Assembly (NCBI GenBank): GCA_965200765.1
Contig: OZ241380.1
Span: forward strand, 186,001-250,000
Direction: 5' to 3'
From: G965200765 sp965200765
Lineage (GTDB): Bacteria > Pseudomonadota > Gammaproteobacteria > Arenicellales > JAJDZL01
Length of the DNA: 64,000 nt
Made by a program: the position numbers and the translations under genes. Of the stretch, positions 26,039 through 35,524 are shown in pieces; position 1 is the stretch's first letter; each line of letters begins with the position of its first letter. The notes beneath the pieces are model-generated. The model did no database searches. It was given only the letters and a program-made list of their open reading frames with translations, and was not told the origin of the DNA.

Positions 26039-27595
26039 TTAATCACTATCTTTTGAATCTTTCTCGTTGCCCGGTGTGATCTCGGTGCCTACTGCTTCAC
26101 CGAGCTTGCGCACCGCGGGCATACGAAACGCCAAGTCCAACACGTCATCTACAACGTTGCCCAAGCGACCGTCATTTTGCTTTCCTTTAGCAGTACCACC
26201 GAGACCAGAAATATGATTGATGCGAATTTCTCCGATCTTTTCCAAGGGACGAGACATTTTCTCTGCCATATCGGGAAGTACGGACAATCTTTTTTCTTCC
26301 AGTTTCATTTCAATCAGCGGCGCACTGATTTTGTTTTCCGCGACAATCATTGCTTCTCGGCCTTTCGCTTCAACTTCCATTTCGTTGCGATTGCGTTCAT
26401 TCGCCAAGGTTGCTATTTTGCTTTCGTTTTCGGCGGCAATCAGTGCAACTGCTGCGCTACTTTGTGCCCGTGACATATCAACATCAGCGTCCTGTTCCGC
26501 CTTGAGTTTGGAAATCTCTCCAGCTCGCTCGGCTGCAAGCCGTTCTTTTTCTCTCTGGACTGTTTCTTCTGCTTCTATGATTTGCTTGCGGCTCATTTCG
26601 GCTTCTGCCGTCGCCTTTGCTTCCGAACTACGGCGGGTAGCAAGTTCAATTTGGCTTTGAATTCGTGCATCTTCTACTGATTGCAAGGCAATAATTTCCG
26701 TTTGACGCAGATCCCGGTCGCGTTCGATTTCCAAGCGTCGAAGTTCAAGTTCGCGGTCCATGCGTGCTTGTCCGGACATAGTTTCTGTACGCTCTCGTTC
26801 TTCTGTTGTTCGTCGCGTAGTTTCAGCATTGAGCAACTCTGATTCGATACTTTTTTCTGACTCGGCTTTTTCATGCTCCAGTTCCAAGGCAAGTCGATTC
26901 TTGGTATTGTCCAGTTCAGTTCGACGAACTGCCAAGTCCGCTTCGGATTCAATTTCCTTCCGCTTGCGCCGATTGGTTGTCACAATTTCAGCGAGTTTTC
27001 GCATACCGACAGCGTTGAATGCGTTGTTCTCGTCCAGTGTTGCGAGTGACGTTTGATCGAGTAGAATCAAGGAAACCGATTCAAGCTGCAAGCCGCTGTT
27101 TTCCAATCCGGGGCGAATAAGCGTAGCTACATCGTTGACAAATTGTGTTCGGTTTTCGTGCAAATGATCCATCGTCCGGGTTGCTGCGACACTTTGGAGG
27201 GCATCTATAAATCGCCCCCTCAGGAATTCGCTCAGTTTTTCGAATGTCAATGACCGTGAGCCAATTGTTTGTGCCGCGGTTGCAATTCCATCTATCGTTG
27301 GGATTACGCGAACGTGAAACGAGACATTGACATCCACGCGCAACCGATCTTCAGTTAACAGAGCTTTTTCGTTGGTGCGGGCAATTTCAACATAGGTGGT
27401 ACGCATGTCAACCGATTCCACCTGATGCAGAAACGGCAGCACCAGACAGCCCCCGTCCATAACGATTTTTTGACCACCGGCACCCGTTCTTATCAAAGCC
27501 CGGTCACGCGAACCTTTGTGATAGAAGCGATTGAATATTGCGATCAGAATTATCGCAACGACCAGAGTAATTAAAAGTGCAACAAACCAGTACAT
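26039..27595 (-). CDS. Flotillin-like membrane scaffold protein (YqiK type)
   Basis: 518 residues: an N-terminal membrane segment (4-21), an SPFH/Band 7 domain (~25-200), a long E/R/A-rich coiled coil (~210-430), and a C-terminal region. It resembles YqiK/flotillins that organise membrane microdomains. The usual small NfeD-like/YqiJ partner is not next to it. Instead it lies 30 bases upstream of the binding-protein gene on the same strand, so it is probably co-transcribed with the transporter. No clear Shine-Dalgarno was found. Confidence 0.87.
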   Translation of the reverse strand: MYWFVALLITLVVAIILIAIFNRFYHKGSRDRALIRTGAGGQKIVMDGGCLVLPFLHQVESVDMRTTYVEIARTNEKALLTEDRLRVDVNVSFHVRVIPTIDGIATAAQTIGSRSLTFEKLSEFLRGRFIDALQSVAATRTMDHLHENRTQFVNDVATLIRPGLENSGLQLESVSLILLDQTSLATLDENNAFNAVGMRKLAEIVTTNRRKRKEIESEADLAVRRTELDNTKNRLALELEHEKAESEKSIESELLNAETTRRTTEERERTETMSGQARMDRELELRRLEIERDRDLRQTEIIALQSVEDARIQSQIELATRRSSEAKATAEAEMSRKQIIEAEETVQREKERLAAERAGEISKLKAEQDADVDMSRAQSSAAVALIAAENESKIATLANERNRNEMEVEAKGREAMIVAENKISAPLIEMKLEEKRLSVLPDMAEKMSRPLEKIGEIRINHISGLGGTAKGKQNDGRLGNVVDDVLDLAFRMPAVRKLGEAVGTEITPGNEKDSKDSD

Positions 27596-27814
27596 TTGAA
27601 TTGAATTTATTTTGTATACAACAGTTGGTTAAATCATGAAATTCAATCGATGTATATCTGATACGATTCTGAAACTTCGGAATCCGTCAATAATTCGTTT
27701 GCAAATACTATTTGGTATACGCATTTCGAGCATTTCAAATCAATTGAGTGAATCATGCTTGCAAAGTATAACACTAGTTGAGTTCAATTCTAATTCTCTA
27801 ATTCGGGAAACTAA

Positions 27815-29749
27815 TTATTGTGATGGAATGAAAGACGTGTCCAGAGTCAGATAGTCCGTCTCGAAGTCAAAATCGTTGAGAAACTCACCACCTGAATTTT
27901 TGATGACATGTACAACTGCATCCAGCGCTGACCGCATCGCTGGTTCAGTCCAGCCACCTTCTACTGAATATGCTTCCCCTGCAAAGTAAATTCGCGCTGT
28001 GTCACTGTAGGTTTGGTTAAATGCCAGCAAAGTGTAGTCTTCTTTCCATCGGCCTTCTCTGTACAAGTTTGCACAACCATGGTAGGTCGGCATCAGTGCC
28101 CAGTGAATAACCCTGGCTTCTTCTGTTGAAACATAGTCAGACAGTTGCTGACCAATATTTGTACTGCGCAATAGAATTGAATCCGCTTCATTCAGGCAGG
28201 TTGCCACCAGTTCTTCATCAGAATATGAAAGAAATTTGGACGCGTCGTCTTCCCATGTGTACGAAAGAATAACCACACCAACATATTCGTCAGATGAATA
28301 CGCGTAAACATCTTGAAGGTAGGTATCGGTAATCAATACTTGAGGAATTTTCGACAGATTGTTTTCCCAATACTTTTCTTTTGCTGTGAGGCAAATCTTG
28401 CAAGACTTAATCCAATGTGCAGTTCCCATAGCTGACCTTACCTGATACGGGAGACGGTCTGCATGTAATCTGGTCATGTCCATACTGAGTTGAGATGCCC
28501 ACGTTGTTGGAGTTAATATCACATGGTCGTAATCTTTGGTGATAAGATTTTCATTAATCTCAAAATAACTTAGAGAAGTAGTCGTACTTCCGCTTTCCCC
28601 GCCTATCGACACAATCGGTGTATTGCTGAAGAAATTGACATTGGCACCGGATACCTTGCCAGATACGGCATCGTACAACGACTCGCCGGCCGAGTTTGCA
28701 GGTAAGAAAAACATGCACTCTGCAATACTCTGGATTCCCTTGTAGATTGGTGACTGGATAGTTCCGCCATCGCTGACTGGTACTTCGCCGGCCCCATAGT
28801 AAGGACCAGGATTGAACTCGTCGCTGTTAAATCGACCTTTGACTTGCTGGTGATTGTCGCCAAATCCACAAAGCAGTGTACGAAGTATATAGAGCGCACC
28901 GACGTCAAAGAAAGCTCCCCAACTACCGTCTCCGGCTCCGATCAAATAAAAGATCTGCAACTGTTCGTCTGTAAGACCCAGTCCACCGAAATAACCTGGT
29001 TTCGATGGGTCATAACTAGATATAGCAGGCAATCGTGCCATTTGCCTGAAATTCAGATAGGCATAGTGATTGGCTACGTCATGCCAAAGAGGCACCCAGG
29101 ATTCGTCCCCTTTTACATAGGCCGGCGAGAATACACCTTTGACCAGATTGGAAAACGCCTCCCATTTATTGAAAATGTCAAGTAAAAATGGGTCTGGGGG
29201 TTGCGTTCCAGCTTCCCAAATCAACATAGTAGGATTGGGATAAGGTTTTGATGTATCAGGGCCGTAACCATCATTGGAATAGATTCCTGTTGTAACTACA
29301 CCGGGGTCTGGAAAGTTTTGTGTGGTGATTCCATACGAACCAGCGTAGAACCCCATTGCGGAATTTGGTGCCGTTGGATCCGGGAAAAATGGAAAACGCA
29401 TGGCGCCGAGTTCATAAACTGATTTGGGTGGGAGGTATTGATAGCGCCCCATGGTTTCTGCCGAATAGTCGCGTCCTCCAATGCGATCGGTCGCTTCATA
29501 AATATCAATATTGGTGTATCCGCTTCGAAACAGCTCTCTGGCTGATGTAACGCCTGCGACACCAGCACCGATAATTGCGATTTTTGGAGGTGTACCGGAT
29601 ACCTTTCCAATAGATGTTGACTTTGCATCATCCAGAAGTTTATAGAAATTGAAATTCATGTCGGCTGAATTCGGCCAGCCAAAGCGCCAAGGATTGCTAT
29701 TGGGAATGTATTTGTCTGTTGACTTGGTTGGAGATGTGAAGGATGGCAT
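27815..29749 (-). CDS. FAD amine oxidase, tryptophan/phenylalanine 2-monooxygenase-like
   Basis: 644 residues. A dinucleotide-binding motif IGAGVAGVTSARELF at ~57-71 is followed by YEATDRIGGR. The C terminus has the flavin-contacting stretch RIYFAGEAYSVEGGWTEPAMRSAL. The length and the ~50-residue lead before the Rossmann motif fit bacterial tryptophan or phenylalanine 2-monooxygenases, which convert an amino acid to the corresponding acetamide. An ordinary L-amino-acid oxidase remains possible. There is no signal peptide. It lies upstream of the flotillin, transporter and amidase genes on the same strand, so its product could feed the amidase (inference). Confidence 0.78.
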   Translation of the reverse strand: MPSFTSPTKSTDKYIPNSNPWRFGWPNSADMNFNFYKLLDDAKSTSIGKVSGTPPKIAIIGAGVAGVTSARELFRSGYTNIDIYEATDRIGGRDYSAETMGRYQYLPPKSVYELGAMRFPFFPDPTAPNSAMGFYAGSYGITTQNFPDPGVVTTGIYSNDGYGPDTSKPYPNPTMLIWEAGTQPPDPFLLDIFNKWEAFSNLVKGVFSPAYVKGDESWVPLWHDVANHYAYLNFRQMARLPAISSYDPSKPGYFGGLGLTDEQLQIFYLIGAGDGSWGAFFDVGALYILRTLLCGFGDNHQQVKGRFNSDEFNPGPYYGAGEVPVSDGGTIQSPIYKGIQSIAECMFFLPANSAGESLYDAVSGKVSGANVNFFSNTPIVSIGGESGSTTTSLSYFEINENLITKDYDHVILTPTTWASQLSMDMTRLHADRLPYQVRSAMGTAHWIKSCKICLTAKEKYWENNLSKIPQVLITDTYLQDVYAYSSDEYVGVVILSYTWEDDASKFLSYSDEELVATCLNEADSILLRSTNIGQQLSDYVSTEEARVIHWALMPTYHGCANLYREGRWKEDYTLLAFNQTYSDTARIYFAGEAYSVEGGWTEPAMRSALDAVVHVIKNSGGEFLNDFDFETDYLTLDTSFIPSQ

Positions 29750-30433
29750 AATCTGACTCTCAAATTAATTTTTTGAATTGTCAGTGATTGTGCCATAAAA
29801 AAATTGCAGATGTCAAATATATTTTGTGCTAATTCGGAACAATAGTACTTTTATTTCCTGAATCAATTCATGTATCAAAACTTGCATTCAATAAATTCTA
29901 AAAAAATACAAAATTAAGTTAAAGTTTGTATTTAATTCAAATACAATAAATTGGCGAAAGAAAAAGAGATTTATGCTTGATTGACAGCAGAGCATATATG
30001 TACTAGCCATACTTGTGCATGAAACCAAAAATCTGTCAAATTAACTAGCAAGTAGAGTAGCTTGACAAACTCCAAAATTTTTTCAGGTGAACGGTTGCGA
30101 GGTTACGTTGCTCATACAGGCAACCAATTGGGGACGGTTATACTGTATGTGTCGGTCGGTTCCACTCTACTACAACAATCATCACCGACTATCAAAGTTT
30201 TTGGACGGGCACAGAGTAGAGATGCGAAATGTTGCTACAACCGGTCAAATCACCGTTGAAATCGGCATTTGCTATTCAGGAACAATCCGGTTCAGACAGA
30301 TGTGCCGGAAATATAGCAAATGAACTGAACGAACCGCACGAAGGTCGTGCCTCGCAAGACAAAACGAAATAGCATGCAAGGATCGTGATAAATTGAGCAA
30401 CTGAGTGGTAAATTCTTGGTGTCAGATCGAAAT
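29750..30433. other. AT-rich intergenic region
   Basis: About 680 bases between the divergent amine oxidase and gpsA genes. Apart from the palindrome at 29926-29946 I see no gene or RNA. Promoters for both flanking genes should lie here. Confidence 0.5.
29926..29946. promoter_or_regulatory. Palindrome, possible operator
   Basis: TTGTATTT, five bases, AAATACAA: a perfect 8 bp inverted repeat in AT-rich DNA ~180 bases upstream of the amine oxidase start. It has the size and symmetry of a dimeric-regulator site. No regulator is assigned. Confidence 0.3.
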
Positions 30434-31456
30434 ATGGTTCAACAATCACCCACAACCCTGACAGTGCTTGGCGGCGGTGCCTGGGGAACCGCGATTGCCG
30501 CATGGTTGGCCCGAAACGGGCATACGATTCGACTATGGGCGCGTTCCAGTGCGGTGGTCAACGAAATAAACTTCTCACAGACAAATCATCGTTATCTGCC
30601 GAACATTTCTCTACCGAATCAAATCACAGCTTATTCATCACTGGACGAGGCAATGCAAAACAGTAGCGGCGTTGTACTGGTAGTTCCAAGCCTTGCATTC
30701 GATTCAGTCATGCGCGAAGTGGCAAAGAATTTGAATGCGATGAGTCAGTTGCACAAACCGTTTGTTGTCTGGGGAACCAAGGGACTTGAGCCCGGCACAG
30801 GCCGATTGCTCAGTGATTTGGCTGAAAATATATTGGGTGATTCGGCACACTCCGCGGTTCTGTCCGGTCCTAGTTTCGCACTGGAAATTTCCGCTGGACT
30901 TCCGGCTGCACTGGTGATTGGTTCAAAAGCTTATGAAGAAGTCGAGTCTGTCGCAGACTGGTTCCGAAATGATGTTGTTCGAATTTATACAAACCGAGAT
31001 GTTGTCGGCATTCAGTTGGGCGGTGCTGTCAAGAATGTAATTGCAATAGCTGCGGGTGTCAGCGATGGTTTGAATCTGGGTGTGAATGCCCGGTCCGCAC
31101 TGATTACGCGTGGACTTGCTGAAATGCGACGGTTGAACTTGGCGCTGGGCGGCCAAGACGAGACGCTGATGGGGCTTGCCGGAATGGGGGATCTGATTTT
31201 GACTTGCTCGGACAACAAGTCGCGAAACCGAAGAACCGGACTCGGTCTGGGTCTCGGCAAGCCGTTGAATCAAATCCTGATGGAAATCGGCCAAGAAGCC
31301 GAAGGTGTGCATGCAGCCAAGGAAGTTCACAAAATCAGTGAAAAACTGAATGTTGAAATGCCGATTACTCGGCAGGTATTCCGGATGCTGTTCAAAAGTT
31401 TGCCTGCTTCCGATGCCGTGAAAGAGTTGCTGGCAAGGGACCCAGCACAGGAATAA
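30434..31456 (+). CDS. gpsA: Glycerol-3-phosphate dehydrogenase [NAD(P)+]
   Basis: 340 residues, making sn-glycerol 3-phosphate for phospholipid synthesis. NAD site GGGAWGTAIA at the N terminus, SGPSFALEISAGLP in the middle, catalytic Lys in GGAVKNVIAIAAG, and GMGDLILTCSDNKSRNRR. The ATG at 30434 gives the usual length; GTG at 30419 is an alternative and neither has a strong Shine-Dalgarno. In E. coli gpsA lies close to trmL, as here, where trmL is convergent 34 bases away. Confidence 0.95.
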   Translation: MVQQSPTTLTVLGGGAWGTAIAAWLARNGHTIRLWARSSAVVNEINFSQTNHRYLPNISLPNQITAYSSLDEAMQNSSGVVLVVPSLAFDSVMREVAKNLNAMSQLHKPFVVWGTKGLEPGTGRLLSDLAENILGDSAHSAVLSGPSFALEISAGLPAALVIGSKAYEEVESVADWFRNDVVRIYTNRDVVGIQLGGAVKNVIAIAAGVSDGLNLGVNARSALITRGLAEMRRLNLALGGQDETLMGLAGMGDLILTCSDNKSRNRRTGLGLGLGKPLNQILMEIGQEAEGVHAAKEVHKISEKLNVEMPITRQVFRMLFKSLPASDAVKELLARDPAQE

Positions 31457-31490
31457 ATTCCTGACCAAAAACTGTTTCAAGCTGTTCGGA

Positions 31491-31952
31491 TCAACCAGAA
31501 TTGAAGCGGTTCTGTCGCCAAGCTTCATAAACAGCTACTGCGACTGCATTCGATAAATTGAGGCTACGGTTTCCGGGAAGCATCGGAATTTTCAACTGGT
31601 TGAGCCCATCCACACTCAAACGAACGGTTTCAGGGAGTCCGCGTGTTTCAGAACCGAATACGAAAATATCTCCCGGCTTGAAGTGCGCGTCGGAGTATTG
31701 ATGCCGATGAAACTTTGAAAAAGTGAAGACTCTTTTCTGGTTTCGGCAGGAAACAATTTCTTCATAGTTTTCATATACTTGTATGTCGGTCCACTCCCGG
31801 TAATCCAGTCCGGCACGGCGAAGTTTCGCGTGTTCCAGATCAAATCCGAGTGGCTTGACCAAGTGAAGGCTGCAACCGGTATTCGCGCAAAGTCGAATAA
31901 TGTTGCCGGTATTGGGCGGGATTTCTGGTTCAACCAGTACGACATTGAACAA
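31491..31952 (-). CDS. trmL: tRNA (cytidine/uridine-34-2'-O)-methyltransferase
   Basis: 153 residues of the SPOUT family, methylating the wobble ribose of tRNA-Leu. Motifs: EPEIPPNTGNIIRLCANTG at the N terminus, FGSETRGLP for the knot, and NRSLNLSNAVAVAVYEA at the C terminus. Length matches E. coli TrmL. Confidence 0.95.
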   Translation of the reverse strand: MFNVVLVEPEIPPNTGNIIRLCANTGCSLHLVKPLGFDLEHAKLRRAGLDYREWTDIQVYENYEEIVSCRNQKRVFTFSKFHRHQYSDAHFKPGDIFVFGSETRGLPETVRLSVDGLNQLKIPMLPGNRSLNLSNAVAVAVYEAWRQNRFNSG

Positions 31953-32009
31953 AATTTAATACTCTTTCGCTCAATTGTTGGTGATAATACAAGCAGGAGG
32001 AATGATTCC

Positions 32010-32765
32010 ATGAAAACAATCAAATGGTCTTGCTTTATTTTAGTCCTTTCCGGTGCGTCCTTGCTTGTTGATTCAAGTGCAAGTGCTGGCGAAAAGGCGC
32101 GACACGTAGTCGAACTCTTTACTTCCCAGAGTTGTTACTCCTGTCCGCCAGCCGAGAAACTTCTGGGTGAAGTTGTCTCGGACTACAGTGATGTGATTGC
32201 GCTTGAATTTCATGTCGACTATTGGAACGACTTGGTCTACGGTTCAGCGGGACAATGGCAAGATCCATATTCCCTGCCGCAGTACAGCAAGCGACAGCGC
32301 GACTACAGAAGGTTGAACCTCAAGGGTAGAAACGGGGTCTATACACCGCAAATGGTGATCAACGGAAACTATGCACTCGTGGGTAGCAGAGCATCGCAGT
32401 TACACCGGCAACTTCGCGCCGATGCAAGAATGCCGCTCGCGGTATCGGTCGAACGAACGGAAAACGGCGGGGTCAATGTTGCGGTCGAAGGAAACAACAG
32501 CGAATCGGCCGATATTTGGCTCGCAATCTACGACAAAAAGCAGGTGACGCGAATCCCTTCGGGTGAAAACAAAGGCAAAACGCTTGAGAACTTTAATGTA
32601 GTACGGAACTTTTCATCTGTGGGCAAATGGCAGGGAAAGGCCCTTCAACTATCCGTTGACGATGTAGAGATTCAGGATAACCAAAGTTGCGCGGTGTTTG
32701 TCCAGAAAGCAGAAGCCGGCGGACAACGCGTGGCCGGACCCATTCTGGGTGCCGCTAGCTGCTAG
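32010..32765 (+). CDS. Secreted DUF1223 thioredoxin-like protein
   Basis: 251 residues. AGGAGG lies 9 bases before the ATG, and the first ~27 residues are a signal peptide (cleavage near SASAG). The mature part starts with VELFTSQSCYSCPPAEKLL, whose CxxC sits where thioredoxin-fold proteins carry their redox pair, then HVDYWNDLVYGSAGQW. This is the DUF1223 family, periplasmic and of unknown role. The C-terminal ~90 residues look like a separate beta domain. It is convergent with hemJ. Confidence 0.85.
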   Translation: MKTIKWSCFILVLSGASLLVDSSASAGEKARHVVELFTSQSCYSCPPAEKLLGEVVSDYSDVIALEFHVDYWNDLVYGSAGQWQDPYSLPQYSKRQRDYRRLNLKGRNGVYTPQMVINGNYALVGSRASQLHRQLRADARMPLAVSVERTENGGVNVAVEGNNSESADIWLAIYDKKQVTRIPSGENKGKTLENFNVVRNFSSVGKWQGKALQLSVDDVEIQDNQSCAVFVQKAEAGGQRVAGPILGAASC

Positions 32766-32791
32766 TTGCCAGGCAATACTCAGAATCTGCC

Positions 32792-33208
32792 TTACCACTG
32801 GGGTTTGAACACCACCAGGAAAACAATTATGGCAAGTATGACAATTGGAATTTCGTTGAACCAGCGAAAATAGACATGTGATTTTGTATTGCAATTGTTT
32901 TTGAAGGCGATCATATACCTGAGACACAGTAAATGAAATATGAGCAACCCCCAAACAGCGACCAGCTTGAAATGAAGCCAAGTTCCGGAATATCCGTACC
33001 CAAGCCATAGTGCCAGTCCTGTTGCAAGCCCGAGTATCGCAGAAGGCGTAGCAATTCCATAGAACAACTTGCGTTCCATGACCTTGAACCGCTCATTGCC
33101 GATTTCATCTGATGCTTCAGCATGGTAAACAAACAGGCGCGGCAAATACAACAGTCCGGCCATCCAGGAAACAATGAATATGATATGAAACGACTTTATC
33201 AAGAGCAT
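32792..33208 (-). CDS. hemJ: HemJ-type protoporphyrinogen oxidase
   Basis: 138 residues and four membrane segments. The N terminus KSFHIIFIVSWMAGLLYLPRLFVYHAE holds the conserved His and the arginine of HemJ, and HFKLVAVWGLLIFHL the conserved Lys. It oxidises protoporphyrinogen IX to protoporphyrin IX in organisms lacking HemG/HemY. Related small CopD-like membrane proteins are the alternative, but length and motifs favour HemJ. Confidence 0.85.
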   Translation of the reverse strand: MLLIKSFHIIFIVSWMAGLLYLPRLFVYHAEASDEIGNERFKVMERKLFYGIATPSAILGLATGLALWLGYGYSGTWLHFKLVAVWGLLIFHLLCLRYMIAFKNNCNTKSHVYFRWFNEIPIVILAIIVFLVVFKPQW

Positions 33209-33591
33209 GAATCAAGATCTTGTTGACAGAAGCACTATTATCTCAGTCAATACTAACACAGACGGCCGCAAACAATACTTGTTTTGCAGTGAAATGGACG
33301 AGCCATCGTCTGTTCAATGGTCTGTCATCGCTATCGGGTCTGTCGGAAAAATTTCTCGATCCAACACAGAACAATTTTTGAGGACTTGTATACCCTGCTC
33401 AGAATGTGGGCATTCTCGATCTATCTGATCGCCACAAATCTCGAAGGAATATCCAGTATGAAACCTCACAGGGAATTGAGCATTACTCAGAAGTCTGCTT
33501 GGTTCATTTCGTGGAATACTTGGAATTCAATGAATTGGTATCAGGCTTAGATAGTCGGTTGAATTAATGTAAAGTGAATGGGAGTAAATGA
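33209..33591. other. Intergenic region before adenine methylase
   Basis: 383 bases with no recognisable gene. Base composition becomes more AT-rich towards the methylase gene. Short frames on either strand have no recognisable motif or ribosome binding site. Confidence 0.5.
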
Positions 33592-34434
33592 ATGAGTGAG
33601 ACCAAGAACAGTGTGAAAACACCGCCAATAAAAATTCAGGGAATAAAAACACGAGCAATTCCACATATAAGACAAAACATAAGTTGGGACGGTGGGGGGA
33701 GATGGGTAGAACCATTCCTTGGTTCTGCTGTAGTACTTCTCAATATAGAACCCCAAAGTGCGGTTGCTGGGGATTCAAACCCTCATATCATTAAATTCTA
33801 CAAGTCCATTCAAAATGGAACCCTTAATCATGAATCAGCAAGGTCGTATTTGGAACAAGAAGGGGCCAAACTTTCATTACTCGGTGAAGAACACTATTAC
33901 CAAATTAGAAATCGATTCAATCAAGGTGGCGACTCTCATGATTTTCTTTTCTTGAATCGCTCTTGCTTTAATGGTTTGATGAGGTTCAATAAGGCTGGCG
34001 ATTTTAATACTCCATTTTGTCGTAAACCTGAAAGATTTAGGGCTTCATATATCACCAAGATATGCAACCAGGTCAAATGGGCTTCTGAAAAGATTAAAGG
34101 AAAAAATTGGGAGTTTATTTGTTTGAACTGGTCTGATCTGGTTTCGAACGTTAGCCCTGATGATTTTGTTTATACTGACCCTCCATATATGGGCAGATAT
34201 ACTGATTATTTCAATTCATGGAATGAAAATGATGCCTCTGAACTTGAACAAGCACTAAAGATATTGCCGTGTAAATTTCTGTATTCCATGTGGTCGGAGA
34301 ATAAATACAGAAGAAATGACCGGCTTTATGATGTATTTTCGAACTATACAATAAAGACTTTCTCTCATTTTTATCATCTTGGATCATCAGAGAATTTGAG
34401 AAATCCCATAAAGGAAGCTTTGGTAGTCGGATGA
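33592..34434 (+). CDS. D12-class adenine DNA methyltransferase
   Basis: 280 residues of the Dam/D12 group of N6-adenine methylases. The SAM motif is VEPFLGSAVVLLNI (~40-53), with RSCFNGLMRFNKAGDFNTPF and the catalytic TDPPY (~197-201). GGGAG lies 7 bases before the ATG. No restriction endonuclease gene adjoins it: 380-420 bases of apparently empty, AT-rich DNA lie on both sides, and codon use is AT-biased compared with gpsA or pyrE. It is likely a solitary methylase gained by transfer, possibly of phage or decayed restriction-modification origin. The recognition site is unknown. Confidence 0.88.
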   Translation: MSETKNSVKTPPIKIQGIKTRAIPHIRQNISWDGGGRWVEPFLGSAVVLLNIEPQSAVAGDSNPHIIKFYKSIQNGTLNHESARSYLEQEGAKLSLLGEEHYYQIRNRFNQGGDSHDFLFLNRSCFNGLMRFNKAGDFNTPFCRKPERFRASYITKICNQVKWASEKIKGKNWEFICLNWSDLVSNVSPDDFVYTDPPYMGRYTDYFNSWNENDASELEQALKILPCKFLYSMWSENKYRRNDRLYDVFSNYTIKTFSHFYHLGSSENLRNPIKEALVVG

Positions 34435-34853
34435 AAGATTTTTTCTTCATGCCTGGAAGAACAGGTATAGCCTCTGCAGTTTCATTAACCGAAAGAGAAG
34501 AGTGTACCCTCTCGGTTCTGATACAATAGTGATAAGCGCTCTTTTTGACATGGTGACTCGTTGAGCCTTGGTGAAGTACGCAAATAGTGAAGGAATACAG
34601 TTGAAAGAATAGCCGAAACGATTTCATTACCCTGACTTCACTCCAATGCATGATCATATTGACAAATTCAAGATAGCATTTGACGAATAAATCAACGAAT
34701 TTAGATAAAGGAAAAACTTGGTTTAGATGTACTTTTGGAGTTGAACAGGTCACATTCAATCAAAAATTGGAATTTATCTTTCTAGATAACAAGAATGTTG
34801 TAAACTGTTTCAATGGTTTAATCAGATCTTAGAATTACCTTACTTTGAGTGTT
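34435..34853. other. AT-rich intergenic region after adenine methylase
   Basis: About 420 bases with no recognisable gene. A 182-codon minus-strand frame spans it but overlaps the methylase gene by more than 200 bases and has no recognisable motif. A decayed partner gene is possible but not demonstrable by eye. Confidence 0.45.
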
Positions 34854-35510
34854 ATGACAGAGATTGCGCAAAATTTTCTCTCATTTGCCGTAGCAAAGGG
34901 CGCCTTACAATTTGGTGAGTTTACCTTGAACTCGGGCCGTGTGAGCCCGTATTATTTGAACACAGGGATGTTTTCCAGCGGCGACAGCCTGTCGATGCTT
35001 TCCGGATTCTATGCCGAGACGATCAAGAATTGCATCGCTGGCGATTTCATGTTGTACGGACCCGCTTACAAAGGTATTGCACTTGCGGCATCTACCTCCA
35101 TCTCACTGTTTGAAAAATTTGACTTGTCCGTTGAATATGCCTTCAACAGGAAAGAAGCCAAGGACCACGGCGAGCAAGGACAGGTTGTAGGCAACTTGTC
35201 GGGTCGGGTGGTCATTGTAGAAGACGTGATTACTTCGGGATTGTCTATTGACAAGGCTGTGGAAATTATTTCCGCTACCCACGCAACACCGATAGCGGTT
35301 ATCATTTCATTGGACCGTATGGAATATTCTTTGAATGACGATCGTTCGGCAGTGGATCAATGTCGCGAAAAGCACGGTTTGCAGGTCCACTCGGTAGCGG
35401 ATGTCCACGACTTGCTTGATTTTGTATTGCATAGCCGCGAATTGAGGCACTTCGGGCAAAGTGTGAGAAACTATATGGACAAATATGTGGTGAACATTCA
35501 CAATTCGTGA
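34854..35510 (+). CDS. pyrE: Orotate phosphoribosyltransferase
   Basis: 218 residues, converting orotate and PRPP to OMP in pyrimidine synthesis. FGEFTLNSGRVSPYYLNTG and GPAYKGIALA match the E. coli enzyme, FNRKEAKDHGEQG is the flexible catalytic loop, and VVIVEDVITSGLSI the PRPP site. The ATG at 34854 is preferred over a TTG three codons earlier. Confidence 0.95.
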   Translation: MTEIAQNFLSFAVAKGALQFGEFTLNSGRVSPYYLNTGMFSSGDSLSMLSGFYAETIKNCIAGDFMLYGPAYKGIALAASTSISLFEKFDLSVEYAFNRKEAKDHGEQGQVVGNLSGRVVIVEDVITSGLSIDKAVEIISATHATPIAVIISLDRMEYSLNDDRSAVDQCREKHGLQVHSVADVHDLLDFVLHSRELRHFGQSVRNYMDKYVVNIHNS

Positions 35511-35524
35511 AAAAGGGAATTTCA

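Noticed and set aside
26217..27056. Plus-strand Ser-rich frames opposite the flotillin gene
   Set aside because: Low-complexity antisense of the Glu/Arg-rich coiled coil.
30062..30323. Short plus-strand frames before gpsA
   Set aside because: Below 80 codons, no ribosome binding site, no motif, in AT-rich intergenic DNA.
31779..32009. 77-residue N-terminal extension of the DUF1223 protein
   Set aside because: Antisense to trmL; the AGGAGG-led ATG at 32010 gives a proper signal peptide.
34211..34759. 182-codon minus-strand frame as a restriction endonuclease partner of the methylase
   Set aside because: Overlaps the methylase gene by more than 200 bases, has no nuclease motif and an implausible composition.
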